A program made the translations under genes and the position numbers. Below the pieces are notes generated by a model. It did no database searches, was not told the origin of the DNA, and saw nothing but the letters and a program-made list of their open reading frames with translations. A stretch of 64,000 nucleotides of DNA from Heterohyrax brucei (taxonomy: Eukaryota > Chordata > Mammalia > Hyracoidea > Procaviidae), in NCBI GenBank assembly GCA_028571685.1, contig CM053141.1, forward strand, positions 138,102,833 to 138,166,832, written 5' to 3'. The first letter of the stretch is position 1; the number at the start of each line of letters is the position of its first letter. Below, in pieces: positions 1 through 9,960 of the stretch.

Positions 1-177
1 CATCCAAACCATGACACTGGTGGAAAAATTAAATTCCATTCTTTTTCATGTACTCAGATCAGGAACTAAGTAGTTCCTCTGGGATGGCAGACATAAACAG
101 GAGTTCTCCCGGGCAAACTAGGACATACACACGATAGTTTACAAATAATGCTGTATCCTTCAAGAAGCATGTGGATT

Positions 178-912
178 CTCTCAGGGGAAATTGAGGCCAA
201 ATTGGCACAACCAGCATTTTGCTAAGAGAGCCTTCTGAACTCCATACATCTGGGGTCTTAAAAGCTGCCAAGCTGTCATCTGAGGGCACAGCAAATGGTC
301 CCAACTCAGCAGGAAGGGATGATCACCAAGGGCCAAAATGACATGGGGGAAAGAGAACCCAGAAGACAGAGAGACCCACGTGAGTGGGTGACTACATCCA
401 CTTGTGACCAGAAGAACCAGATGGTGTTCAGCCACCACCAGTGATAGCCGTGATGGAGCTCACAAAGTTGAGTCTCATTGGCAACACAAGAATAAAAAGG
501 GGTGCACCCGGAGATCTCCACTAAAAGATCACAAGTAATGGTCCAGGGGCTTCGGGGTTCCCCTGGGAGCATGGCCCCTGGCCCTGATGCTGCCCTTGTC
601 CATAAATCATAATGCAGATCAACTCTTTGGACAGGAATGGATTGGAATTGGCGACATAGAGTGACCATATCAGGTGTGCACTTTATGGTTCTTTGCATCC
701 ACAGAGTGTCATCCTGTTGACTTCTTACTGGAGGCGGGGGAGTGGGTAGAGAGGAGGGGAGAGGAGATTGCTGGGAGGATAAGACATGTATGGAGCAGAG
801 AGGAAGAGTGTGCTGTCACTGGGCAGGGACAGCCGTGGGGGCTGCATACAGGTGGGCATGCCAGTTTATATGGAAATGTACATTTTCACTCAATCATAAA
901 AAAAAAGCATGG
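178..912 (+). mobile_element. L1 3'UTR fragment (afrotherian L1)
   Basis: This matches the long 3'UTR seen attached to L1 ORF2 at 31920-32995: shared landmarks are 'GGGGTCTTAAAAGCTGCCAAG', 'GACCAGAAGAACCAGATGG', 'CCACTAAAAGA', 'GGCCCCTGGCCCTGATGC' and the 'CACTCAATCATAA' end followed by an A run. It is 5' truncated and non-coding. Positions 1-177 to its left show nothing I recognise, and the open frames across it are chance frames. Confidence 0.75.
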
Positions 913-1021
913 GGAAATTCTAAGCATCTAGATACGCACTTCCTCGGTTAGGACTCTGCGATGTTATTGGTGACAAAATACTGAAAACCAGACCTCAGCG
1001 TTTGTCATGGATTCAATTAAA

Positions 1022-1190
1022 GCCCAAAACACCAAACCCACTACTGTTGAGCCAATTCTAACTCATAGAGACTTACAGGACACAGTAGAACTGGCCCCAT
1101 AGAGTATCTAAGGGGAGCCTGGAGAGTTCAAAGTGCTGACCTCTTGGTTGGCAGCCATAGCTCTTACCCACTGCACCACCAGGGATTCCT
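1022..1190 (-). repeat. AfroSINE, antisense, near full length
   Basis: It reads from the 3' AC-rich tail ('AACACCAAACCCACTACTG') to the reversed tRNA-like head ('CACTGCACCACCAGGGATTCC'). The box-B-like motif is degenerate. The interval 1191-1334 to the right has no recognisable content. Confidence 0.85.
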
Positions 1191-1334
1191 GTTTTCCCAA
1201 AGTGAGTGTCAACTGGGCTAGGTTGTGATTCCCAGTATCATGTGGTTGTCTCCCATTTGTGATCTAATGTGTATGATTATCCTATGTGTTGGCAGTCCTA
1301 ACCTCTGTGATGTTAATGTCCTGCTACTACTCAT

Positions 1335-1440
1335 AAGTCTGTCTTAGTCTGGAAGCTCAGCTGAAACCCGTCTGCTATGGGTGACCCTGCTGGTACTTAA
1401 TATCCTTGGTATAACTTGCAGCATCACAGTAACACCCAAA
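1335..1440 (+). repeat. SINE-associated unit ('TAGTCTGGAAGCTC' type)
   Basis: The block starts with 'GTCTTAGTCTGGAAGCTCAG' and continues with 'CTGCTATGGGTGACCCTGCT' and 'ATAACTTGCAGCATCACAG'. The same unit recurs at 34808-34935 inside an RTE-rich region. I infer a long AfroSINE variant or an RTE-derived tail unit; its exact family is uncertain. Confidence 0.5.
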
Positions 1441-1473
1441 CCCCCACAGTATGTCAAATTAAAAGGTGCATGG

Positions 1474-1790
1474 CAAAAGGTAGGTGTCGAAGTCGTATCC
1501 TTTCACCACACCTGTTCAGTCTGTATGCTGAGCAAATAATCCTAGAAACTAGACTATTTGAAGAAGAAAACAGCATCAAGATTAAAGGAAGATTCATTAA
1601 CAACTTGCCTTCTGTAAACGACACAATCGTTGCTTGCTGAAAGAAGACTTGAGGCACTTACTGATGAAGATCAAAGACCACAATCTTCAGTGTGGATTAC
1701 ACCTCAACATCAGGAAAACAAAAATTCTCACAACCTGGACCAATAAGCAACATCATGACAAAAGGAGAAAAGATTGGAGTTGTCAAGGAT
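1474..1790 (+). mobile_element. RTE/BovB-like LINE fragment, RT region
   Basis: The DNA matches the RTE 3' coding region seen more fully at 21420-24092: 'CTGTTCAGTCTGTATGCTGAG', 'AAGATCAAAGACCACAATCT', 'TGTGGATTACACCTCAACAT', 'AGATTGGAGTTGTCAAGGAT'. Translated pieces such as LFSLYAEQIILETRLFEEEN are typical of RTE reverse transcriptase. It is truncated at both ends and interrupted by stops. Confidence 0.8.
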
Positions 1791-1802
1791 TTGCTTGCTA
1801 AT

Positions 1803-2006
1803 TGCTAAGCCAGTTGCTGTTGAGTCACTTCTGACTCATGGCCACCCTGTCTATGTCAGAGTAGAACTGTGTTCCACTGGGTTTCCAATGGCTGATTTTT
1901 CAGAAGTAGATTGCCAGGCATTTCTTCCAAGGCACCTCTGAGCAAACCTCCAATCTTTTGGTTAGCAGGTGAGCATATGAACTGTTTGTACCACCCAGGA
2001 ACCCCT
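1803..2006 (-). repeat. AfroSINE long variant, antisense
   Basis: It carries the extra middle block 'CAGAAGTAGATTGCCAGGC' that marks the longer afrotherian SINE subfamily, then 'TTTTGGTTAGCAGGTGAGC' and a reversed head. From 2007 to 2427 I see no recognisable element. Confidence 0.75.
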
Positions 2007-2427
2007 ACCAGATGCTTAGGGGAATAAAATTGTCTTCACTGATTGCATCAAATGATAGTGATTCTAAGTATCATACTTTCTAGAAACTTGTAGGAAGTCC
2101 TTAATCAAATCTATTAGATAAATTCCACGGAAATTTGTATCATTCAACCATAAGAACCACAATTTTTAATTTCTAGATTAGACTTGGCCTAGTCAAAGGA
2201 CCTTAATATTCTTGATATTCCCAGGAGTCCTGGGAGAAGGGATAAACAATAAAGACAATATTGCTCAACCCAGTGATTTCCGAGTCCAAGGCAAGGTCAG
2301 AATGTGTTGCGAATATGGGTTCTGAAATCCAAATCTCTAGTTTCAAATTTTTATTTGACCTACTAATGGAGTGATTTGACACTGGCCTTCAAACTATTTA
2401 TTCCACTTCAAACCCCTGCAATGAGGA

Positions 2428-2530
2428 CACTAAACCAGTTGTCACTGAGTCAATTCCAACTCAGAGCAGCCCTGTACAGCATAGCAGGACTGCCCCACAG
2501 GACTCTCAGGGAGGTGCTGGTGGATGTGGA
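2428..2530 (-). repeat. AfroSINE fragment, antisense
   Basis: The 'TTGTCACTGAGTCAATTCCA' start and 'GGACTGCCCCACAGGA' identify the tail half. The head half is missing. Confidence 0.7.
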
Positions 2531-2697
2531 CTGCTGATTTTTTGATTATGCAGGTTTTTGGGAATAGTATTCAATGAAATAATGAGCACAGCAATGCAGG
2601 AACACAATGTCATCTCGAATTTAGGGCTTCTGCAGTTGGTAGCCTCAGGGTAAGAGAGCCGGGCAGATTACCTGATCAGCAAAACGTGGAGAAACCC

Positions 2698-2980
2698 ATG
2701 TGAAACTGTTCACTACAGATTGGGAAGTAAGTACAAACAAGTTAACTGGTGATTACCTTACTCACTGGGTAATCCATCCCTGGTAGGAACCATAAATTTG
2801 AAAAAAGGCTTGGCTTCTGTAGGAAGGTGCTATGGAGTTGGAAGAGAGATGGATGTCAACCATACCTACAGCAGAATATCTGCTGTGGTGGAAAATGTGA
2901 AATTGTTGCTACAGGTGATCTTGTAAGCAAGGTAAACACGGTGCGTACCTCTTCTGTGGGATAATCTGTCCCTGGAAGGT
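2698..2980. repeat. Two degenerate copies of a palindrome-bearing unit
   Basis: 'TGTGAAACTGTTCACTACAG' (about 2699) and 'TGTGAAATTGTTGCTACAGG' (about 2896) begin two similar blocks about 200 bp apart. Both continue with a GTAAGCAAGGTAA-like motif, a partly inverted copy of it, and 'AATCCATCCCTGGTAGG' or 'AATCTGTCCCTGGAAGG'. The same motif recurs at 14441 and 14731. The family is unknown to me. Confidence 0.5.
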
Positions 2981-3134
2981 AAACCCTGGTGGCATAGTGG
3001 TTAAGTGCTATGAATAGGTCAGCAGTTCAAAGCTGCCAGTTGCTTCTTGGAAACTCTGTGGGGCAGTTCTACTCTGTCCTATATGGTCTCTAAAAGTCAG
3101 AATCGACTCAATGGCGGTGGATTTGGTTTTTAGC
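2981..3134 (+). repeat. AfroSINE, sense, full length
   Basis: It starts 'AAACCCTGGTGGCATAGTGG', has the box-B-like 'GGTCAGCAGTTCAAAGC', and ends with 'CGACTCAATGGCGGTGGATT' and a T-rich tail. Confidence 0.9.
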
Positions 3135-3244
3135 TTTTGGGGGGTCGGGAGTGGTTGACCCCTGGAAGAGAACCATACCTACCTAGCACTTTTTAGGTCT
3201 TTATGGAAATATCTTACATGGTTAAGAATCACTTGCTCCAGAGA

Positions 3245-3455
3245 CAAATCAAGCCAAATCAAGCCCACTTGCTATCCAGTCAATTCTAACTCACAGTCAC
3301 TACAGGACAGAACCCCATAGATGTTTCTACGACTGTAAGTCTTTACAGAAGCAGACTGTTACATCTTTCTGCCTCGGAGCACCTGGTGGATTTGAACACA
3401 TAAACTTTCCGGTTCGCAGCCAAGGGCTTTAACCAATGTGCCACCAGAGTTCTTT
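3245..3455 (-). repeat. AfroSINE long variant, antisense
   Basis: It contains the 'CTTTACAGAAGCAGACTG' middle block and a reversed head ending 'ATGTGCCACCAGAGTTC'. It is about 210 bp. Confidence 0.8.
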
Positions 3456-3649
3456 GTGTCAGAGATAATTCAATTTGTAATTGCATGGAATTACCAACAA
3501 ATCTGCAGTTTCTCCTTATAGGTGACAAGTTATATGAAAATTGTCTGCTGTACACAAATAGGAACAGGAAGTTGTTACTAAATCCTTGTTAGACAATTTC
3601 ACCTTTCAGCCACAGAAAAATCTGGTCTAAAAAAAAAGTTCAGACATAT

Positions 3650-3775
3650 TAGTATTGCCATCTTAAAGATGAGGAATGCAAGTTCTGAGAAGCTTGTCCA
3701 AAGGACTAAATTTCAGGGAGAATAAGTTGAATCCAGGTGATCTGATTCAAAAATCCCAGCCTCTTATCATGTTAT
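3650..3775 (+). repeat. MIR/L2-like ancient repeat
   Basis: 'CATCTTAAAGATGAGGAATG' followed by 'GAGAAGCTTGTCCAAAGGAC' resembles the 'cattttacagatgaggaaactgag...' core found in mammalian MIR/L2 3' regions. It is heavily diverged. The remainder of 3456-4090 shows no recognisable feature. Confidence 0.5.
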
Positions 3776-4090
3776 TTACCTCTTGTAAAGCTTTGAAAAA
3801 CTCTTAACTAGTAAGAAAAGAAATTCATTTGAAAAGACTCCCAAACTTAAAATTACTGTGGATTTCATGTTCTGTCACATCCTATCAACCATGAAATATA
3901 TCACAAACTGTTGTATGAACAAAATTAAGATAGCAATCCTTCAAATAACAAACACAGTTTGTATTTTTTGTTAAATATGGCAGTAGTTCAAGAATTTACA
4001 TTTGCCTCAAGTTATGTGAACTGGGTCTCTAGGAGCTTTGAAATAGAATCGATTTCCACCTTGTTTGGGTTGCCACTTTTGCTTAAAAAG

Positions 4091-4570
4091 TGTCTTAGTG
4101 CCCCAGTGCTACTGTCACAGAAACGCCACAAGTGGACGGCTTTAACAAAGAGAAATTTATTCTCAGGACATTATCTCCAGGGAAAGGCTTTCTCTCTGTC
4201 ATCTCTGGAATAAGGTCTTTGTCGTCAGTCTTTCCCGGGCTGAGGAGCGTCTTAGGCAAAGGGACTCCAGGTCCAAAGACATGCTCTGCTCAAGCTGCTG
4301 CTTTCTTGGTCGTATGAGGTTCTCATGTCTCTCTGCTCACTTCTCTCCTTTATGTTTCAAAAGAGACTGATTAAAGACACAATCTGATCTTGTAGATCTC
4401 ATCAATATAACTGCCACTAATCTATCTCCTTAACATTATAGTAACAGGATTACAGCATATAGGAAAATCACATCAGAATACAAAATGATGGGTAATCACA
4501 CAATACTGGCAATCGTGGCCTATCCAACTTCATACACGTATTTTGGGGGGACACAATTCAATCCTTTCTG
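4091..4570 (-). mobile_element. ERVL-MaLR-type solo LTR (fossil)
   Basis: In antisense it has the arrangement of MaLR (MST/MLT-like) LTRs: a 'TGTCTTAG' start, 'GGCTTTAACAAAGAGAAATT', and a 'GGGGGGACACAATTCAATCC' end. Similar copies lie at 38855-39346 and 48118-48626. No internal region is attached, so it is an old solo LTR. The right end is eroded. Confidence 0.6.
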
Positions 4571-4606
4571 AGGGGAGAGTATTGGGCTGAATTAAAAAAA
4601 AAAAAA

Positions 4607-4745
4607 GAAAACCTTGCTATCAAATTGATTCTGACTAATAGTGACCATATAGGGCAGAGTAGAACTGCCCCATAGGGTTTCCAAGGAACAGCTGATGGAT
4701 TCCAACTGCCTACCTTTGGACTAGCAGCCATAGGTAGCTCTTGAC
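4607..4745 (-). repeat. AfroSINE fragment, antisense
   Basis: 'AGAACTGCCCCATAGGGTTT' and 'GGACTAGCAGCCATAGG' identify it. The reversed head is lost beside the A-rich left end at 4594-4607. Confidence 0.75.
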
Positions 4746-5009
4746 CGGAGTTCAATGGCCTTCTAAAATCTGTTTAGTTTTATGATCTCGTGTCTTTAAA
4801 GAAACCTCAAATTTAAGTTCAATCACAAGTTCAGTATTTATGATTATAGTTTGGCTGCCAACAATTTGTATCATTCTGAGGAAATTTGATGCTGTTGTAA
4901 GGTGGAATAAATTCATTACAAAGTTTTGCTAAAAAGTAGTTGATATTGAGACAGTATTTTGAAGTCACTACTTTCTAGATTTTGAGAAAACACAAATCAA
5001 TTAATATAT

Positions 5010-5163
5010 TGTCCATTGTCCTCAAACTGATTCTGAATCATAGCTGCCCTACAAGACACAAGCAGAAGTGCCCCCATAGAGTTTCCAAAGAGCAGCTGGT
5101 AGATTTGAACTGCAGACCTCTGGTTAGCAGCTGAGTTTTTAACCAATGTACAATGAGGGCTCC
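5010..5163 (-). repeat. AfroSINE, antisense
   Basis: It runs from 'TTGTCCTCAAACTGATTCTG' to 'AACCAATGTACAATGAGGGC'. It is followed at once by a second copy in the same orientation (5180-5338). Confidence 0.75.
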
Positions 5164-5179
5164 AATCAGTACCTTATCA

Positions 5180-5338
5180 AAACCTCATTGCTGTCAAGTC
5201 AATTCTGACTCACAGTAACCCTAAAGGACGGAGTAGAACTGCCCCATACAGTTTCCAAGGAGTGCCTAGTGGATTAGAACTGCCAGCCATTTGGTGTACT
5301 GCCATAGCTCTTAACAGTGTACACCACCAGGGTTTCCA
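5180..5338 (-). repeat. AfroSINE, antisense, second of a pair
   Basis: 'TCATTGCTGTCAAGTCAATT' to 'ACACCACCAGGGTTTCC'. It is better preserved than its neighbour at 5010, so it probably inserted later. In the interval 5339-6060 I see no recognisable element; the 155-codon frame at 5428-5895 has no recognisable domain. Confidence 0.85.
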
Positions 5339-6064
5339 ATTAACATATCAGTGATGTTTGATTTCTCATATGACTCTGGTCCTACCACCTAAGATTTGAA
5401 ATTCCAAATTCTAGTCCAGGTATTCTGATGGTAATGGAATTCCTAATTTGTTGCATCGATTTCTATTCACGTACAACTGATTTATATCATCTCAGTTATC
5501 CACATTTCAAGTCTCCAGAATGCTCAAGTACCCGGATCACCTCAGGACCTAATAGTTTGAAGAAAAATAAAAAAGACAATGATGATAAGGGAGTTTACAA
5601 GGCAAAACTATCCAAACAGCCAAAAGGAACACAGCCAAAGACTAACAAGAAACACAACTTTGGGAGGTTTGCCAGAGGGAAGGAGCATTTGAGTTTTCTG
5701 GTGGCCAGACCTCACTCTTTGAATGGACAGAAAGCAAAGGGGAAACAGAAGACCAGCAGAGGAAAAGAAAACAGTAGATTAGACATGGGTCCCAGTAGGA
5801 CAAAAATGGGTGATGGCCAGGGAGCCCATCTGTGTCCACTCACACACTGGAAAGAACACAAAATGGCTCTGCTGAGGGTTCACTTCACCAAGTAGGTCAT
5901 TTATGCTTCTACTACTCTTCCAAGCCCCTATACAAGACCAGCACTCTGTGTGTGAGGTGCCCACTGGCTGGCACATGGCCTGCAACCAGTCCACATTGAC
6001 AACTTTGGAAGAAAGGCTCAGAGAGCCCATTCAGTAGTGACCACACAACCACACATTCCATCTC

Positions 6065-6165
6065 ATAACCACCATATCCGCCTTGGACAATAACATTTAT
6101 TGAGCATTTATTATGTGCCAAATATAGTTCTGATTATATCTTACACTCATTTAGTCCTGCTGGTA
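6065..6165 (+). repeat. MIR/L2-like ancient repeat
   Basis: 'ACATTTATTGAGCATTTATT' followed by 'ATGTGCCAAATATAGTTCTG' matches the 'tttattgagcgcttactatgtgccaggc' motif common to MIR/L2 remnants. It is short and diverged. Confidence 0.5.
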
Positions 6166-6639
6166 TTTCAATACTAGCAGGGTCACCCAGGGTGGACAGA
6201 TTTCAACACAGCTTCCAGAATAAGACAGACTAGGAAGAAAGGCCTGGTGGTCCAAAAAGTAGCCAGTGAAAACTCTCTGGATCTTAACAGAATATTGTTC
6301 AATATGGTGCTAGAAGGTGAGCCCTTTGGGCTGGGAGTCACTCAAGATGCACAGTGGTGGCAACAATGAACTTGAGCACACCAAAAATCATGAAGATGGC
6401 AAAGGGACAGGCGGCACACCCTTCTCACACATGGGGTCACCACGAAAGGGCACCAACTCCACAGTAACTAACAGCAAGATGAGATAGATATAAGCAGTTG
6501 CACCTTCTGTTAGACCAGGTTGTTCAAGAAGCAGATGCCAAATTGGGATGAAAGGTACCTAGGATTTTTGTCAGATAACTTCAGTGCATGTGTAAAAAAA
6601 AATACTTTAAAAAATTTAGCATTGTTGAAAAAAAGGGGT

Positions 6640-7022
6640 GTAGTTCAAGAACTCTACTAAAAGACCACAGCTGATGATCTGACAGGAGCATGGCCCCTAG
6701 ACCTGCTGCGGCCCCTGTCCAGAAAACACTACTGAGGCCAATTTGGGAAACAAAAATGGACTGGACTCAGGGAAAAAGTGTGACCATATGGTGTGTGTGC
6801 TTTATGCTTCTGTGCATTTATAGAATGCGGTTCCACTGGTCTCTTTCTAGATGAAGAGAAGAGAATGGAGAGGAGGGGACAGGAGATTGTTAAGAGGGTA
6901 CTACAACTGGAATAAAAAAAAGGAGTGTGCTGTCACTGGGCAGGGAGAGCAGAGGGATCTACAAATACACTGGCATGCAAAATTAATTTGGATTGTATAC
7001 TTGTACTTAATTGCCATTTAAA
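6640..7022 (+). mobile_element. L1 3'UTR terminal fragment, first of a tandem pair
   Basis: 'CTACTAAAAGACCACAGCTG', 'GAGCATGGCCCCTAGACCTG' and 'GTGTGCTGTCACTGGGCAGG' match the last ~380 bp of the afrotherian L1 3'UTR. It ends with the 'AATTGCCATTTAAAAAATTA' equivalent of the L1 3' terminus and runs directly into a second copy. Confidence 0.75.
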
Positions 7023-7034
7023 AAATTACTCATT

Positions 7035-7450
7035 GTTCATCGATAGCCTGGAGGATCCCCTGGGAACATGGCCTCTATACTTGCTGCTGCCCCTGACCAG
7101 AAAACACTGCTGAGGTCAACTCTTCACGTAAAAATGGACTGGACTTGGGTACACAGTGTGACCATATGGTATGTGTACTTCATGATTCTATGCACTTGTA
7201 GGATGCTGTCCTGCTAGTCTCTTTCTAGATGGGAGAGAAGAGGGTAGAAAAGAGGGGACAGGAGCTTGGTAAGAGGATACTACAAGTGGAATGAAAAGGA
7301 GGAGTATGCTGTCACCAGGCAAGGAGAATAGAGGGAGCTGCAGACAGGCTAGCCAAGCCAAGTGCCGTCGAGTCAGATCCGTCCCTAGGCAGGCATGCAA
7401 AATCGATTTGGATTGTATACTTTCACTTAATCACAATTTAAAAAAAAATT
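7035..7450 (+). mobile_element. L1 3'UTR terminal fragment, second of a tandem pair
   Basis: It restarts at 'AGCCTGGAGGATCCCCTGGG' and ends 'CTTAATCACAATTTAAAAAA'. The copy carries a ~40-bp insertion of SINE-tail sequence (7350-7389) between 'GCAGACAGGC' and 'AGGCATGCAA'. From 7451 to 8017 nothing is recognised. Confidence 0.75.
7350..7389 (-). repeat. Micro-insertion of AfroSINE/RTE tail sequence
   Basis: 'AGCCAAGCCAAGTGCCGTCG' followed by 'AGTCAGATCC' is the reverse of the SINE/RTE 3' end. It is absent from the other L1 3'UTR copies at this point. Confidence 0.55.
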
Positions 7451-8017
7451 ACTGTTTAACCGAAATTCAAATTTAATTGGGCATCCTGTTGTTTGTTTGT
7501 TGCTAACTTTGGCAGCTCTCTTTTAGGGAAAATGTCTGTGAGAGAGGAAAAAGGGAAGGAGCCCGAGTAGGCTGTGGGAAGCCTTCAACCACAAGGCATG
7601 TCTGACCCATCTGGTTGACAGGCTAAAACATCAGGACTGTTCAGCAAAGCTATCAAGGAACTCTCAAAGCCGAGTGGCAAATAGGGGAGCTCTGAGTGGC
7701 CCAGGAGGGTCTGTGTTCATATCTCTGCCATAGTCCATTGTTGGCTGGAATCAGCCGTTATGGTCGGATCTCCATAAAACCTGTGGACGGCTTCCAGAGG
7801 GCTGCAGCTGGGGCCCTTCAGCAACTATGCAACCTGTGGTTGAAGGCTACAGTCCCCAGGTGGGCAGAACAGTTAATGAACTGAGCTGCTGACAAAAAGG
7901 ATGGACATATGTCTACCCTGAAATACCTTGAAAGAAGGGTCTAGTGACCTACTTCAGGAAATTTATCCCTTAAAAATCCTATGGAGCACTGTTGTACTCT
8001 GACACAAAATAGTAACC

Positions 8018-8185
8018 AAACCAAAATCCACTGCCATCAAGTCAATTCCAACTCATAGTGACTCTATAGGGCAAAGTGGGACTGCCCCTTAGAGTTTCCA
8101 AGGAGCACTTGGCAGACCTCAACTGCTGACCTTTGGGTTAGCAGGCATAGCATTTAAGCACTACACCACCAGGGTATCCTTAGGG
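8018..8185 (-). repeat. AfroSINE, antisense, near full length
   Basis: 'CAAAATCCACTGCCATCAAG' to 'CTACACCACCAGGGTATCC', all landmark motifs present. From about 8228 to 8290 a 'GTTGTTGCTGTTAGCTG' stretch resembles a reversed RTE 3' tail. The rest to 9009 is unrecognised. Confidence 0.88.
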
Positions 8186-9009
8186 TTGTGGTAAGTCACA
8201 ATCTACTCAGTGGCATCTGGCTTTAGCTGAAGGCTTGTTGTTGCTGTTAGCTGTTACCACATCACCCGAACTCATGGTGACCCAGTGCACACACATCTTC
8301 ATGGCTGCTACATATCCCAAGTTCATGGGTAATAAAATGAAATCCTCCATAAGCTCTCAGTGACTCCCAAACTGCGAAAGAAAGATTTTTTCTTTGTGGA
8401 AGCAATCTGCTTGTGGCAGTTCTGTAACTGCAGCACTAGTTAAGTACGACAATTTCTATTTCTTTTTAACAGAGCATGGTATCAGTAAACTCTACTATTC
8501 CATTAGGTCACTCAGATCTTAGATGACCTGAATCGGCTTTCCATTACGGGGTAGGAAGTGGGGCCAAAATCTACAACAGAAACCAAAGAAGTCATCTCAT
8601 CTTACAGGATGAGGAGCCATTTCTTATTGGTCTTGGAAAGGTGTCCCAATACCATAAATTTATTTCCTAAAAATAAACATTCCCAGAAGAGGTTTCTTTT
8701 CTAAGAAGCATCTAGAGAACTGAAACTCCTGGGGAGAAGAAACAAAAGGCTGCTGACAAGGCTACTCCGGGCCTTCCAATGGGCCACAGACAGTGAATTA
8801 AGGCCCTCTAAGATTTGCTTTCCAGCCTCTGCTCTTGAGGTCAGTGTGGGGCCTCCTACTCCGTCCAGGTACACATACAGGTCCTAGTCTAGTTCTCCAG
8901 AAGGCCAGCATCCATTCCCCGGCACCAACCATATCAGGAACCAAGAAAAACTTCTTCCTTAAACACTGTACCCAGGAGCTTCCAGGACCCAAATATCCAA
9001 TTCTTCATA

Positions 9010-9960
9010 AAGGGTCTTCCAATAAGGATGTCCTATTTTCGACAGGCAATGGCAGCCATATTTGTGAAGTTATAGTAGCCATATTTATCACATTCTTTTT
9101 TTATTAGTCTTGACAAATAGCTATGAAAAGTTACACAATTTCATGACGCATAGAAATTATTAAAGTTTGTTATCAAAATGAGTGTTCTGTTCACCAAACA
9201 TTCCATGTATTACATGAAATCCCATGAAGAAAACAATTCACCAAAAAATTTGAGACAATTTCACCAAAATATTTGAGACGACTGGGTCTGCTGCCAATCC
9301 GACAATGCCTGGGTGTCAGTGAATGGCACTTTCCAGTGAAAACGTCACCACCATTCATCAGAGCATACACAAGACTCTCCGAGCACAAGAACCAGGCCTT
9401 TCATTGTCCACAATTTGGTGGATTTTGCATCTGAACTTGAAGCCATATCCTTACACCATTATCTTAACTCAAGAACTGAAGTCCAACAACCATAGATTGC
9501 ACTGGACATTTGCTGACTGGGCTCTAGAGCAATCCGAAGTTGACTCTGCTTTGGGCTGAAAAATCATTGTCCGCAATGAGGCCCATTTTGGGATGAATAG
9601 TTTTGATAACAAACAAAACTGTCACAGCAGGAGTGATGAGAATCCAACGGAGTTTCCAGAACATCCATTTCATCCCCCAAAAGTTACCATTTGATGTGGA
9701 GTTTGGTCTCACAGAACCATTGGCCCTTATTTTTTCCAAGATGAACAAGGACAGGCTGTGAGTGTAGATGGTGAAGTGTGTCAAGCTATAATAACTGATT
9801 ATTTTGGGCCCCATTTGGAAGGTGCCACAGCAGCCATTTACCTGAAGTTCTTTTCCTCAAATAATGCCATCAAATATTCCTCAAAATAAGAAAACAATTA
9901 AGTTTACCCAACTTCTTTAATTCAAGTTCGAAGATAGGACACTCTTACTGGAAGACCCTC
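9010..9960 (+). mobile_element. Tc1/mariner-superfamily DNA transposon, internally deleted
   Basis: The left end (AAGGGTCTTCCAATAAGGAT then GTCCTATTTTCG) and the reverse complement of the right end (GAGGGTCTTCCAGTAAGAGT then GTCCTATCTTCG) are near-identical ~32-bp terminal inverted repeats. The flank is TA at 9008-9009 and TG (decayed TA) at 9961-9962. Inside, 9323-9840 encodes transposase-like sequence: a helix-turn-helix segment (LSLSTIWWILHLNLKPYPYT), ELKSNNHRLHWTFADWALEQ, then after a stop near 9558 NEAHFGMNSFDNKQNC, VTIWCGVWSHRTIGPYFFQ and DYFGPHL. These match the IS630/Tc1/mariner DDE core around the first two acidic positions; the SDE motif reads RNE. The third catalytic region is missing, so it is dead and non-autonomous. 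Its family differs from the mariners at 18477 and 43601. Confidence 0.82.

Noticed and set aside
306-931. Several open frames of 85-130 codons on both strands
   Set aside because: They lie inside the non-coding L1 3'UTR (178-912); the same DNA recurs elsewhere with different frames open.
5428-5895. 155-codon open frame, Lys-rich
   Set aside because: Compositionally biased by A-rich DNA, with no known motif and no promoter or splice evidence. It could be a diverged repeat; not supported as a gene.
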